A stretch of DNA of 64,000 nt from Emcibacter sp. (lineage in GTDB: Bacteria; Pseudomonadota; Alphaproteobacteria; Sphingomonadales; Emcibacteraceae): positions 1,474,001 through 1,538,000 of the forward strand of contig NZ_OY776217.1 in NCBI RefSeq assembly GCF_963675455.1, in the 5' to 3' direction. This document shows positions 17,186-25,966 of the stretch, piece by piece (positions within the stretch are counted from its first letter, which is position 1; each line of letters begins with the position of its first letter). Position numbers and translations under genes: made by a program. The notes beneath the pieces were generated by a model, which ran no database searches, was not told the DNA's origin, and was given only the letters and a program-made list of their open reading frames with translations.

Positions 17186-17216
17186 CTTATATGGTCTTTT
17201 TGAAACAGAAATTCAA
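17186..17216 (-). promoter_or_regulatory. Promoter of the SRP RNA
   Basis: On the minus strand TTGAAT (plus-strand 17211-17216) is followed by TATAAG (plus-strand 17186-17191) with a 19-base spacer, or by CATATA with 17 bases. The inferred transcription start falls at 17180-17182, exactly where the closing stem of the SRP RNA begins. Confidence 0.6.
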
Positions 17217-17299
17217 GGAAAATCAGACTCTGTAGCGTGTCTGTGTCTGGTATTGTCCTTCCCTTTGTGGCAACCTGCCGGCAAAAGAAGGAGATTTCC

Positions 17300-18247
17300 A
17301 TGTCTGACCGCGTCCTCTATCTTGAACCTTGTGCCTTTGCCGGTTTCCCGCTGGATCCGGCTGATCACCTGCGCACGGACGAGACGTGGATCGCGGAACG
17401 GCTGGCTGATGACAACAGCCTGTTTGTGGTATTTCATAACCAGAAACCGCTGATGGATGTATCCGATAAAAAACTGCCGATGCCCGGTTTTCTCGATTGC
17501 TCGCAGATCCCCGAAGAGGCGCTTGCGACAGCGGTTTTCATGGGACTTCTGGATAAACACGCGGTATTTGCCGTTGAACTGGGCAACTGTATCAGCGAGG
17601 AAGAGGCGACCGGAGATACCGCTAAATTCATTGATCTCAGGAATGTCGCCATTCAGCTTTTGCATGAGGAATTCTCCCCGCTTCCGGCGTTGCTGGGAAA
17701 GGCCAAGTCGTTACTGGACTGGCACACACGGCACGGGTTCTGCGCCGTTTGCGGCGTGGCCACTGAAATCGGCAATGCCGGATATCTGCGGCAGTGTCCG
17801 TCCTGCAAGGCCCAGCATTTCCCGCGCACCGATCCTGTAGTGATCATGCTGGTTTACAAGGATGACAAAATGCTGGTCGGGCGCAGTCCCGGCTGGCCAG
17901 CCGGAAATTATTCAGCTCTCGCCGGATTCGTCGAGCCCGGCGAGACCCTTGAAGAAGCCTGCAGGCGTGAGGTCAAGGAGGAAACCGGCATCGAGATCGG
18001 CAAGGTGGATTATATCAAGAGCCAGCCCTGGCCGTTTCCGTCCAGCCTGATGATCGGTCTTTTTGCCGAAGCAAAAACAGAAGAAATCATCCTGGATAAA
18101 AAGGAAGTGGAGGAGGCCCGCTGGATCAATCGGGCCCAGGCAAAAATGCTGCTGTTGACCGGCGGGACAGATGATATGCGGCTTGCTCCCTATTCCATCG
18201 CCATTGCCCGCCACCTGATTGAACAGTGGGTGGCGCAGAGGGACTAG
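17300..18247 (+). CDS. nudC: NAD(+) diphosphatase NudC (NADH pyrophosphatase, RNA deNADding enzyme)
   Basis: NudC hydrolyses NAD(H) and removes NAD caps from RNA 5' ends. The 315-residue protein has an N-terminal domain, a four-Cys zinc ribbon (CAVCG then CPSC, about 148-168), HFPRTDPV, a complete Nudix box GFVEPGETLEEACRREVKEE (about 213-232), and the NudC-specific SQPWPFPSS (about 245-253). The start at 17300 is chosen because AAGGAG lies just upstream; an upstream in-frame codon at 17237 has no ribosome site. It is divergent from the SRP RNA and converges on trkH, 14 bases beyond its stop. Confidence 0.95.
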   Translation: MSDRVLYLEPCAFAGFPLDPADHLRTDETWIAERLADDNSLFVVFHNQKPLMDVSDKKLPMPGFLDCSQIPEEALATAVFMGLLDKHAVFAVELGNCISEEEATGDTAKFIDLRNVAIQLLHEEFSPLPALLGKAKSLLDWHTRHGFCAVCGVATEIGNAGYLRQCPSCKAQHFPRTDPVVIMLVYKDDKMLVGRSPGWPAGNYSALAGFVEPGETLEEACRREVKEETGIEIGKVDYIKSQPWPFPSSLMIGLFAEAKTEEIILDKKEVEEARWINRAQAKMLLLTGGTDDMRLAPYSIAIARHLIEQWVAQRD

Positions 18248-18261
18248 TTCCTTTCACCAGC

Positions 18262-19704
18262 TCAGGCGCGCCAGAAGGCCGGCGTGAAGATCACAATCAC
18301 ACTGAGAAATTCCAGCCGTCCGAGGATCATACCGGCGACCATGATCCATTTGGCCGGATCCGACAGGCCGGCAAAATTTCCGGCCGGCCCGACCAGTTCG
18401 CCGAGGCCGGGACCCACATTGGCAATGGCGGTGGCGGCGCTGGAAATGCTGGTGATGAAGTCGAGCTCGGTCAGGGCCAGCAGGAAGGTCATCAGCAGCA
18501 GGCTGATAAAATAGATGCTGAAATAGAGGATAACACCGGCGATTACCGTATCGTCCACACGCTGTTCATTGAACATGTTGACGGAGATTTTTTTCGGCAG
18601 ATAGAGGGACTGCAGCATATTGCTGAAATATTGCCCCATGATCTGGAACCGGAATATCTTGATGCCGCCGGCGGTGGAGCCGCTGCAGCCGCCGATAAAG
18701 GTGATCATGAACAACAGGCCAATCACCGGATGCCCCCACAGGCCATAGTCTTCCATGGCGAAGCCGGTGGTGGTGATCAGCGAGACCACATGGAAGGTTC
18801 CCGTTGTCAGGCTGTGTCCAAAGCTGCCGTGTCCGGTAATCAGCAGATAGGCAGTGACAAACAGGGACAGCATGGCCACCAGGCTGGTAAATCCCTTGAT
18901 CTGGGACAGCGGCGGTTTCTTTTTTAGCGGCGAGGATAAAAAGAGATAGAAGGTAAAGGGCAGGGACCCGGCCATCATGAAGATGATGGCGGCCCAGGAA
19001 ACAGCCGCGCTGTCGAAATGGCCGATGGAGCTGTTATAGGGAGAAAATCCCCCGGTGGAGAGAGTGGTCATGGCATGGTTGAGGGCGTCCAGAAATCCCA
19101 TACCAGCCAGCCGGTAGGCAAGGAAGCAGGAAACAGTCAGGAACAAATACCACAGAGCAATTTTTTTCATCAGGTCGTGGGTGCGTTCTGCCGGTTTTTC
19201 GTGGGTATCAGAGGATTCCATGCGGAACAACTGCATACCCGACACCTTGAGGAAGGGCATCAGGATGATCACCATGAAGACCACACCGATGCCGCCGATC
19301 CATTGCAGGATTGATCGCCACAGGATAATCCCGGGCGGCAGTTTTTCCAAATCGGCAAAGATGGTCGAACCGGTTGTGGTCAGGCCTGACACGGTTTCAA
19401 AGAAAGCATCGGTGTAGCTCAGGCCGATATCCGCCTGTGCCAGAGGAAGTGCCCCGAACAGGCAGCAGCATATCCAGATCAGGTTGGTCAGGATAAAGCC
19501 CTCTTTCAGGGACAACTGTATGATTTCACCGCGGAAAGCGGCGATCATCAGGACCCCGCTCAGGGCTGTCAGAACCGCGGACAGAATGAAGGCCTGCCAG
19601 TCCGGATTATGTTCTTCCAGATCCAGCAGCAGCGGGATCAGCATGGCCAGGCTGAGGGCCAGCAGGAATTGTCCTGTAATGTAAAGGAGACTATGCAGTT
19701 TCAT
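18262..19704 (-). CDS. trkH: Trk-type potassium uptake protein TrkH
   Basis: TrkH forms the K+-conducting pore of the Trk system. The 480-residue, highly hydrophobic protein has the four repeated M1-P-M2 units; selectivity-filter-like segments are visible at VSGLTTTGSTIF (about 84-95), TLSTGGFSPYNSS, ITTTGFAMED and TAIANVGPGLG. Several Trk proteins need a cytoplasmic TrkA partner; no trkA is in this window. The start ATG overlaps by four bases (ATGA) the stop of a 95-residue membrane protein gene, so the two are translationally coupled. Confidence 0.93.
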   Translation of the reverse strand: MKLHSLLYITGQFLLALSLAMLIPLLLDLEEHNPDWQAFILSAVLTALSGVLMIAAFRGEIIQLSLKEGFILTNLIWICCCLFGALPLAQADIGLSYTDAFFETVSGLTTTGSTIFADLEKLPPGIILWRSILQWIGGIGVVFMVIILMPFLKVSGMQLFRMESSDTHEKPAERTHDLMKKIALWYLFLTVSCFLAYRLAGMGFLDALNHAMTTLSTGGFSPYNSSIGHFDSAAVSWAAIIFMMAGSLPFTFYLFLSSPLKKKPPLSQIKGFTSLVAMLSLFVTAYLLITGHGSFGHSLTTGTFHVVSLITTTGFAMEDYGLWGHPVIGLLFMITFIGGCSGSTAGGIKIFRFQIMGQYFSNMLQSLYLPKKISVNMFNEQRVDDTVIAGVILYFSIYFISLLLMTFLLALTELDFITSISSAATAIANVGPGLGELVGPAGNFAGLSDPAKWIMVAGMILGRLEFLSVIVIFTPAFWRA

Positions 19705-19988
19705 AGAGGCCCCTGGTCTTTCCAGAGGTTCCTGAGAAACAGAATAATGCCGACGAAAAATGTCACGACGGCGGCAAGGACGACTTCCCTGAGGAAACCC
19801 GCTTCATGTTTAGCCAGCCAGCCGCTGTCAATCAGACCGATCCATTCGAGGAAGTTCTCGACGCCGGAGGCAATGACATATTCCAGCTCAAAGGTGACCA
19901 CGGCCGCGAGGCACATCCCCATGATCGCGAGGACAATAACCAGGATCACCTTGCGGATATTTTTGATGGAGAACTGTTGCTCGGTCAT
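19701..19988 (-). CDS. Small two-helix membrane protein coupled to trkH
   Basis: The 95-residue product has two predicted membrane helices (about residues 12-35 and 67-86), joined by a loop containing ASGVENFLEWIGLIDSGWLAKHE. I do not recognise a family. The stop codon overlaps the trkH ATG in ATGA, which argues that the frame is really translated and that its product is made in step with TrkH. It could be an accessory subunit or regulator of the potassium channel; that is inference from coupling only. Confidence 0.65.
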   Translation of the reverse strand: MTEQQFSIKNIRKVILVIVLAIMGMCLAAVVTFELEYVIASGVENFLEWIGLIDSGWLAKHEAGFLREVVLAAVVTFFVGIILFLRNLWKDQGPL

Positions 19989-20037
19989 TTCCTTTATTCC
20001 TCCGGTTTATGGATCAGGGGATTACAGGGTACAGACA

Positions 20038-20901
20038 TTATATTTCCTTTGCCAGTGTGCGGAAATGGGAAAGCAGGTCCGGCAAAAAATCATTATTCTC
20101 GTTGCGGGCATGGGCCAGATAAACCTGCTGGCTGATCACCGGCGCTTCGTCGATCACCTGCAGGGCGCCCCGGTCAATATCCGGCCTGACCATGGCACGG
20201 GGAAAATAGCCGTAGCCGCCGTTTTGCTTAAGATACTGCAGGCCGTAGCTGCCGACGCTGAAGGTGATGCCAGCCACCGACAGATAGGGGAAATGGTAAT
20301 CCCGGCGGGTCTGGAACTCCTGTCCCCATTCGATATCGATATAGCGGGCGGCAAATTCCTCCGGCTGATCAGGGGCGGGAAGGGGATCACCGGCCCGGCG
20401 GACCAGCAGGAAATCCTCCCGATACAGTTCTTCCACGTAAATGCCGGGAACGCCCGGCGCGGTCAGCAGGACGGCAACATCCAGCACGCCTTCCTTCATT
20501 TTCCGGATCAGGTCGGAGGCAATGCCGAAATGCAGGTGAAAGGCCACGTCCGGAAACTGCTGCCGGGCGGTCTTTAGCCAGTTCATGGTGAGGGGGTGCC
20601 ACAGGCTCGGCCGTACCCCGATGCGGAAATAATCCTGGTAACTTGTGGTGCTGGCCACCTTGTGCCGGGCCTTGTCCCAGAGCTGCACGAAGCTTAAGGC
20701 ATAGTCACGGAAATTCCGCCCGGCGGCGGTCATGGTGGCGCCGGACTTGTTGCGGATGAACAGGGGTTTGCCAAGCTGTTCTTCCAGCGACTTGATGCGG
20801 GCGCTGACCGTCGACTGGGTGACATTGAGCCGCTCCGCGGCCTCCCGGAAGTTGCCGCAGTCAAGAATCGCCAGAAATGTCTGAGCCAAAGTAATATCCA
20901 T
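20038..20901 (-). CDS. LysR family transcriptional regulator
   Basis: The 287-residue protein has the N-terminal winged helix-turn-helix typical of LysR (FREAAERLNVTQSTVSARIKS, about residues 18-38), then the linker helix and a two-lobed periplasmic-binding-protein-like effector domain (about 90-285). Target genes and ligand cannot be deduced: no divergently transcribed gene lies next to it, because the MocR gene upstream points the same way. A perfect inverted repeat 38-62 bases upstream of its start may be its own operator. Confidence 0.9.
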   Translation of the reverse strand: MDITLAQTFLAILDCGNFREAAERLNVTQSTVSARIKSLEEQLGKPLFIRNKSGATMTAAGRNFRDYALSFVQLWDKARHKVASTTSYQDYFRIGVRPSLWHPLTMNWLKTARQQFPDVAFHLHFGIASDLIRKMKEGVLDVAVLLTAPGVPGIYVEELYREDFLLVRRAGDPLPAPDQPEEFAARYIDIEWGQEFQTRRDYHFPYLSVAGITFSVGSYGLQYLKQNGGYGYFPRAMVRPDIDRGALQVIDEAPVISQQVYLAHARNENNDFLPDLLSHFRTLAKEI

Positions 20902-20938
20902 GGGCGAATAAATACAAATAAAATGAATTAATGTCTAT

Positions 20939-20963
20939 TTAAATTCGTAAATAGTGAATTTAA
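20939..20963. promoter_or_regulatory. Candidate LysR operator
   Basis: TTAAATTC (20939-20946) and GAATTTAA (20956-20963) form a perfect 8-base inverted repeat with a nine-base spacer. It includes a T-N11-A core (T20945, A20957), the general LysR box. It sits just upstream of the LysR gene and overlaps the last codon of the MocR gene. Confidence 0.45.
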
Positions 20964-22396
20964 TGGGGCTGACTATCAAATTCCTGCCTGATAGTCTGGA
21001 TCAGATGGTCCAGGGCATTTTCCAGTTCTTCTTCCCCGAAATGGCCGTACCCCAGGCCAAAACCCTGCCAGCGGCTGGGGCCCTGCAGGTATCTTTCCAG
21101 AGTGGGCAGATAAATACCGTTGTCCCCGAACGCCTTTTTCAGTTTTTCATATTTCTGCCGGTCCCGGATGTGCAGGAAACAATGGATGCCGGCCTCCAGT
21201 CCCAGAACCCCGACCTCACGCGGCAGCATCGTCAGCTTCTCCCGGATAATCCGGTTGAGCGCCTCGTAATGGCGGTGCAGGCGGCGGATATGGCGGTCCA
21301 TGTCGCCAACATTCATAAATTCCGCCACGGCCTGCTGAACCGGGGCAGGGGGTTGCCGGTGGTTGATGTCTATTTCGCCGACCAGCGCCTGGCGCAGTCT
21401 GGCCGGGGCGATGATATATCCCAGCCGCAGGGACGGGCTCAGGCTCTTGGACAGGCTGGAGAGATAGACCACATGTCCGGCCTGATCCTGCGATTTCAGG
21501 CTCGGCAGCGGCGCAACACCATAACGGAACTCGCTATCATAATCGTCTTCCAGGATCAGGGCGTCCTGTGTATCGGCCCAGTGCAGCAGGTCATTCCTGC
21601 GTTGCAGGGACAGCCGCGGCCCGAGCGGAAACTGGTGCGAGGGGGTGCAGAACAGGATCTTGGCCGTTGCCGGATTCCGGTCAAGGTCGTTCTGAATGAT
21701 ACCCTCCTCATCGATATCCTGCAGCCGGATCCTATGGCCATAACGACGGAATCCTGCCGCTGCGGCATTGAAGCAGGGATTTTCCAGATAAACCAGCGGA
21801 TTGGCGGGCCGGCTGACCCGGGCAATCAGGTCAAGGCTGTCGGCGACGCCGCTGGTGATGATAATTTCTTCCGCCTCGCAGGAAATGCCCCGGTAGCGGT
21901 TTACATGGTCTGCCACCGCCTGCCGCAGTGATGACAGGCCCTGTGCCGGTGGCAAGGTGGGCGACAGGGAATGATTGAGGGCCTTGCGCCAGGCTCGCCG
22001 CCAGTCCGGCTGGCGAAGAATATCTTTGGCGAGGATCCCCATACTGAAGTCATATTCGGCCTTTCCCGCCGGTGAGACCGCCGACGTGATGGATATCCAC
22101 TCAGGACCCGCATAATCCGGATTGCCGGACGGCCCGGTCTGGCCCGAAACTCCGGCCACAAAAGTTCCCTGTCCGCGCCGGGCCTCCAGATATCCTTCTG
22201 CCAGAAGCTGGTCATAGGCATTAAGCACCACAATCCGGGATACCTTCAGGGACCCGGCAAATTTCCGGCTGGAGGGCAGCTTTGCTCCGGGGGCAAGTGT
22301 GCCCCGGTCAATGGCCGATTTCAGGGCCTGCACCAGTTGAAGCTGCAGCGGCAGGTCGAGGTCACGGTTCAGGCCAATAGAAAGTTCAGTGGTCAT
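20960..22396 (-). CDS. MocR/PdxR-type regulator: GntR winged helix fused to an aminotransferase-like domain
   Basis: The 478-residue protein starts with a GntR winged helix (about 10-80, including LPSSRKFAGSLKVSR and RRGQGTFVAG) joined to a fold-type I aminotransferase domain (about 110-470). The expected PLP-binding lysine lies in YLSSLSKSLSPSLRLGY (about residues 310-326), and EDDYDSEFRY precedes it. MocR proteins use PLP or a PLP adduct as a signal to activate a divergent gene and repress themselves. The divergent neighbour here is a pyridoxamine-phosphate-oxidase-fold protein, and the intervening region has paired direct repeats. PdxR and other MocR members cannot be separated by sequence alone. 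Confidence 0.9.
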   Translation of the reverse strand: MTTELSIGLNRDLDLPLQLQLVQALKSAIDRGTLAPGAKLPSSRKFAGSLKVSRIVVLNAYDQLLAEGYLEARRGQGTFVAGVSGQTGPSGNPDYAGPEWISITSAVSPAGKAEYDFSMGILAKDILRQPDWRRAWRKALNHSLSPTLPPAQGLSSLRQAVADHVNRYRGISCEAEEIIITSGVADSLDLIARVSRPANPLVYLENPCFNAAAAGFRRYGHRIRLQDIDEEGIIQNDLDRNPATAKILFCTPSHQFPLGPRLSLQRRNDLLHWADTQDALILEDDYDSEFRYGVAPLPSLKSQDQAGHVVYLSSLSKSLSPSLRLGYIIAPARLRQALVGEIDINHRQPPAPVQQAVAEFMNVGDMDRHIRRLHRHYEALNRIIREKLTMLPREVGVLGLEAGIHCFLHIRDRQKYEKLKKAFGDNGIYLPTLERYLQGPSRWQGFGLGYGHFGEEELENALDHLIQTIRQEFDSQPH

Positions 22397-22402
22397 ATAA
22401 AA

Positions 22403-22466
22403 ATATCCAGTATTGGTTATTTAATATATCCAGTTATTGATCTACTCACAAGGCCGGTGATTATTC
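22403..22466. promoter_or_regulatory. Candidate MocR operator direct repeats and divergent promoter
   Basis: ATATCCAG occurs at 22403-22410 (followed by TATTGG) and again at 22426-22433 (followed by TTATTG), a 23-base period, close to two helical turns. Directly repeated boxes are the usual MocR operator form. The second copy overlaps a possible -35 (TTGATC, 22437-22442) with TTATTC (22461-22466) 18 bases on, reading toward the PNPOx-like gene; the first copy lies in the MocR leader. Confidence 0.5.
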
Positions 22467-22503
22467 AAGCCAGCGATTATTTGAACGGGAAGGAGTGATA
22501 ACT

Positions 22504-23130
22504 ATGGCACGGGGATATGATCTTGAGAGCCGTCCCGCCAACCGGCACCGGCGGGGGCATCTGGCCAAAGATGATGACTGGATCAGGGATTTTCTGGAGC
22601 GGGCCCCCATGGGCTATTTTGCCAGCCGCTGGGATGACCAGCCCTTCATCCATCCGATGACCTATGTCTATGATGCGGACCGGCATTGTATCTATGCCCA
22701 TGGCTCGATTGTCGGCAGGCGCCGGGCCAATACGGATCGGCATGAGAAAATGGCCTTTTGTGCAACGGAAATGGGCCGGCTGCTGCCGAGCAACCGGGCC
22801 CTGCATTTTTCCAGCCAGTTTCGCAGTGTGATGGCCTACGGCACAATTCGCCATGTGGAGGACCGCGGGGAGATGGAGCACGGGCTCTACAGCCTGATTG
22901 ACAAATATTTTTCCCCTATGGCGCTGAACCGGGACTACAGCCCGATTGTGCAGGAAGACATTGATCGGGTGACGGTCTTTGCGCTGGATATAGGCAGCTG
23001 GAGCGGCAAGGGAAACTGGAAAGAAAAAACCGACCAGAACGAGGGATTCCCGCCTCTCGCACCCAGGTGGCTTGAGGAGGAGGCATTCCCCATGTCATTT
23101 GGCAGAATGGCGCCCGAACGCTCCGGCTGA
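22504..23130 (+). CDS. Pyridoxamine 5'-phosphate oxidase-fold flavoprotein (NimA-like)
   Basis: The 208-residue protein has the split-barrel FMN-binding fold: LAKDDDWIRDFLERAPMGYF leads into the first strand, followed by FIHPMTYVYDADRHCIYAHG and the HEKMAFCATEMGRL segment. This pattern is that of the NimA/PNPOx-like group rather than the biosynthetic PdxH. Members include nitroimidazole reductases and heme or flavin-binding proteins; the substrate here is unknown. The start at 22504 is chosen because AAGGAG lies eight bases upstream; a GTG at 22495 would overlap that site. It is divergent from the MocR gene, its likely regulator. Confidence 0.82.
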   Translation: MARGYDLESRPANRHRRGHLAKDDDWIRDFLERAPMGYFASRWDDQPFIHPMTYVYDADRHCIYAHGSIVGRRRANTDRHEKMAFCATEMGRLLPSNRALHFSSQFRSVMAYGTIRHVEDRGEMEHGLYSLIDKYFSPMALNRDYSPIVQEDIDRVTVFALDIGSWSGKGNWKEKTDQNEGFPPLAPRWLEEEAFPMSFGRMAPERSG

Positions 23131-23146
23131 ACGGGGTATGAAAATC

Positions 23147-23176
23147 TTGACTTCACTCTTTAAAACGGCCTAATAG
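23147..23176 (+). promoter_or_regulatory. Candidate ilvD promoter
   Basis: TTGACT (23147-23152) is followed by TAATAG (23171-23176) at an 18-base spacing, about 45 bases upstream of ilvD. No leader peptide rich in branched-chain residues was found in the remaining leader. Confidence 0.45.
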
Positions 23177-23221
23177 GCGTAGGAGCCACCCGTATAAAAG
23201 AAGACCACCGAAGGAAAGACC

Positions 23222-25072
23222 ATGCCCGAATATCGTTCAAAGACCTCCACCCACGGCCGCAATATGGCCGGTGCGCGCGCTCTGTGGCGTGCAACCGGCG
23301 TTAAGGAGAAGGATTTCGGCAAGCCGATCGTGGCGGTGGTCAACAGCTTTACCCAGTTTGTGCCGGGCCATGTGCACCTGAAGGACCTGGGCCAGATGGT
23401 GGCGCGCGAGATTGAGGCCAGCGGCGCCATTGCCAAGGAGTTTAACACCATTGCCGTGGATGACGGCATCGCCATGGGCCATGACGGCATGCTCTACAGC
23501 CTGCCGAGCCGGGAGATTATTGCCGATTCCGTGGAATATATGGTGCAGGCTCATTGCGCTGACGCCATGGTCTGTATTTCCAACTGCGACAAGATCACCC
23601 CCGGCATGCTGATGGCAGCCCTGCGGCTCAATATCCCTGCGATTTTTGTTTCCGGCGGCCCGATGGAGGCCGGCAAGGTGGAAGGCATTAACCACGGCCT
23701 CGACCTGGTGGACGCTATTGTCATGGGGTCCGATCCTCAGGTCAGTGACGACATGGTGGAACAGGTCGAGCGCAGCGCCTGTCCGACCTGCGGGTCCTGT
23801 TCCGGCATGTTTACCGCCAACAGTATGAACTGCCTGACCGAGGCGCTGGGCCTGAGCCTGCCCGGCAACGGCACCGCGCTCGCCACCCATGCTGACCGCA
23901 AGGACCTGTTCCTGGAAGCGGCGCGCCGGATCGTGGAAAACTGCAAGAAATATTATCTGGAAAATGATGAAAACGTGTTGCCGCGTAAGGTTGCCGGGTT
24001 CAAGGCCTTTGAAAATGCCATGACCCTGGACATCGCCATGGGCGGATCTACCAATACCGTTCTGCATATCCTGGCGGCGGCGCAGGAAGGCGAGATCGAT
24101 TTCACCATGACCGATATCGACCGGCTGAGCCGCAAGGTGCCTAATGTCTGCAAGGTGGCGCCCATGAGTCAGGACTATCATATGGAAGATGTGCACCGGG
24201 CCGGCGGCATTATGAGCATTCTCGGCGAACTGAGCCGGGGCGGCCTGATTCATCGGGACTGCCCGACCGTTTATGCCGACAGCCTTGGCGAGGCCATCGA
24301 TTATTTTGATGTCATGACGTCACCGGATGACAAGGTGAAGGAGTTTTTCCGCGCTGCCCCGGGCGGGGTGCCGACACAGGAGGCCTTCTCCCAGAACAAG
24401 CGCTATGATGAACTTGATACCGACCGGGCCGGCGGCTGTATCCGCAACGTGGAAAATGCCTTTAGCAAGGACGGCGGTCTGGCGGTCTTGAGCGGCAATC
24501 TGGCCCTGGACGGCTGTATCGTGAAGACTGCCGGGGTGGACGAGTCCATCCTGAAATTCAGCGGTCCGGCCAAAATTTACGAGAGCCAGGAAGATGCGGT
24601 TGAGGCCATCACCGGCGGCAAGGTGGTTGAGGGCGACGTGGTCATCATCCGTTATGAAGGACCCAAGGGCGGTCCCGGCATGCAGGAAATGCTCTATCCA
24701 ACCTCTTTCCTGAAATCCATGGGCCTGGGCAAGGCCTGCGCCCTGATCACAGACGGACGTTTTTCCGGCGGCACCTCCGGTCTCAGTATCGGGCATGTGA
24801 GTCCGGAAGCCGCCGCCAGCGGCAACATCGGGCTGGTGCGGGAAGGTGATATGATCGATATCGATATTCCCGGTCGGACGATCAGTATTCGTATTGGCGA
24901 CGAGGAACTTGCCTCCCGACGCGCGGAAATGGAAGCCCTGGGTGACAAGGCCTGGCAGCCGACGGAAGCCCGTCCCCGGGTTGTGAGCCGGGCGCTGCAG
25001 GCCTATGCCCTGATGGCGACCTCTGCCGACAAGGGCGCTGTGCGGGATATCTCCGGGTTAGTCAGAAAATAA
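23222..25072 (+). CDS. ilvD: Dihydroxy-acid dehydratase
   Basis: IlvD dehydrates dihydroxy acids in valine and isoleucine synthesis using an iron-sulfur cluster. The 616-residue protein has the N-terminal PEYRSKTSTHGRNMAGARAL, the conserved CDKITPGML (about 122-130), CPTCGSCSGMFTANSMNCL (about 193-211) with cluster cysteines, and the C-terminal GRFSGGTSGLSIGHVSPEAA (about 515-534). Length and motifs are normal for the long (616-residue) IlvD class. GAAGGAAAG precedes the ATG. It stands alone and converges on pheA, 12 bases beyond its stop. Confidence 0.97.
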   Translation: MPEYRSKTSTHGRNMAGARALWRATGVKEKDFGKPIVAVVNSFTQFVPGHVHLKDLGQMVAREIEASGAIAKEFNTIAVDDGIAMGHDGMLYSLPSREIIADSVEYMVQAHCADAMVCISNCDKITPGMLMAALRLNIPAIFVSGGPMEAGKVEGINHGLDLVDAIVMGSDPQVSDDMVEQVERSACPTCGSCSGMFTANSMNCLTEALGLSLPGNGTALATHADRKDLFLEAARRIVENCKKYYLENDENVLPRKVAGFKAFENAMTLDIAMGGSTNTVLHILAAAQEGEIDFTMTDIDRLSRKVPNVCKVAPMSQDYHMEDVHRAGGIMSILGELSRGGLIHRDCPTVYADSLGEAIDYFDVMTSPDDKVKEFFRAAPGGVPTQEAFSQNKRYDELDTDRAGGCIRNVENAFSKDGGLAVLSGNLALDGCIVKTAGVDESILKFSGPAKIYESQEDAVEAITGGKVVEGDVVIIRYEGPKGGPGMQEMLYPTSFLKSMGLGKACALITDGRFSGGTSGLSIGHVSPEAAASGNIGLVREGDMIDIDIPGRTISIRIGDEELASRRAEMEALGDKAWQPTEARPRVVSRALQAYALMATSADKGAVRDISGLVRK

Positions 25073-25084
25073 GTTCAGCTTTTC

Positions 25085-25966
25085 TCATGCGTTTTTCTTG
25101 CGCTGTTCGATGCGGTAGTCCGCCTGCGGGTAGGTGCCGAGGATGCGGATTTCATTGGTGAAGAAATCCAGTTCCTCCATAGCCAGCTGAACGCTGGGAT
25201 CTTCGGGATGTCCCTCGATATCGGCATAGAACTGGCTGGCGTTGAAGCTGCCTTCAAGCTGATAGCTTTCCAGTTTGGTCATGTTGACGCCGTTGGTGGC
25301 GAAACCGCCCAGTGCCTTGTACAGAGCGGCCGGTACGTTGCGGACCTGGAAAATAAAGGTGGTCACACACGGAATATCCGTGGGGGCGATTTTCTCTTCC
25401 CGGGACAGGATCAGGAAGCGGGTCGTATTGTGATCGGCATCCTCGATGCCTTCCTTCAGGCTTTCAAGGCCGTAAATTTCTCCGGCCAGGGAAGACGCAA
25501 TAGCGGCCATGCCCGGGTCCTTGATCTGGGCGAGAAGTTTGGCGGCGCCGGCGGTATCCGTATAAGCCTCTGCCTTGAGACCCCATTTTGCGATATGTTC
25601 CCGGCACTGGCCAAGCGCCTGCTCGTGGCTGCGGACAAGGTCCAGGTCTTTCATTTGTGTGCCCGGCAGGACCAGCAGATGATGATTGACCCGCTGGAAA
25701 TGCTCCCCCACGATATGCAGGGTTTTGTGAGGCATCAGCTGGTGGATGTCGGCGACACGTCCGGCGACGGAATTTTCGATGGGGATCATCGCATATTCGG
25801 CCCGACTTTCTTCAACGGCGGCAAAGGCGGCTTCAAAAGTGGGACAGGGCAGGGCTTCCCGGTCCGGAAAGACCGTCCGGCAGGCCAGGTGTGAATAGGC
25901 ACCCGGTTCTCCCTGGAAGGCAACCTTGTTACTTTTTGATCCGCTTTTCTGCTCGTTCGTGGCCAT
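25085..25966 (-). CDS. pheA: Prephenate dehydratase
   Basis: Prephenate dehydratase converts prephenate to phenylpyruvate, the committed step to phenylalanine. The 293-residue protein begins with a short hydrophilic extension, then the PDT domain (VAFQGEPGAYSH at about 15-26, IPIENSVAGRV, and the active-site NTTRFLIL around 180-187). A C-terminal ACT regulatory domain (about 200-280) contains NVPAALYKALGGFATNGVNM and LESYQLEGSF. No chorismate mutase domain is fused. The ACT domain normally mediates feedback inhibition by phenylalanine. An AAGGA site precedes the ATG. Confidence 0.95.
   Translation of the reverse strand: MATNEQKSGSKSNKVAFQGEPGAYSHLACRTVFPDREALPCPTFEAAFAAVEESRAEYAMIPIENSVAGRVADIHQLMPHKTLHIVGEHFQRVNHHLLVLPGTQMKDLDLVRSHEQALGQCREHIAKWGLKAEAYTDTAGAAKLLAQIKDPGMAAIASSLAGEIYGLESLKEGIEDADHNTTRFLILSREEKIAPTDIPCVTTFIFQVRNVPAALYKALGGFATNGVNMTKLESYQLEGSFNASQFYADIEGHPEDPSVQLAMEELDFFTNEIRILGTYPQADYRIEQRKKNA

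Noticed and set aside
25085..25966. PheA ACT motif reads ESYQLEGSF instead of ESRP
   Set aside because: This form is, as I recall, normal in alphaproteobacterial prephenate dehydratases, so it is not evidence of altered regulation.
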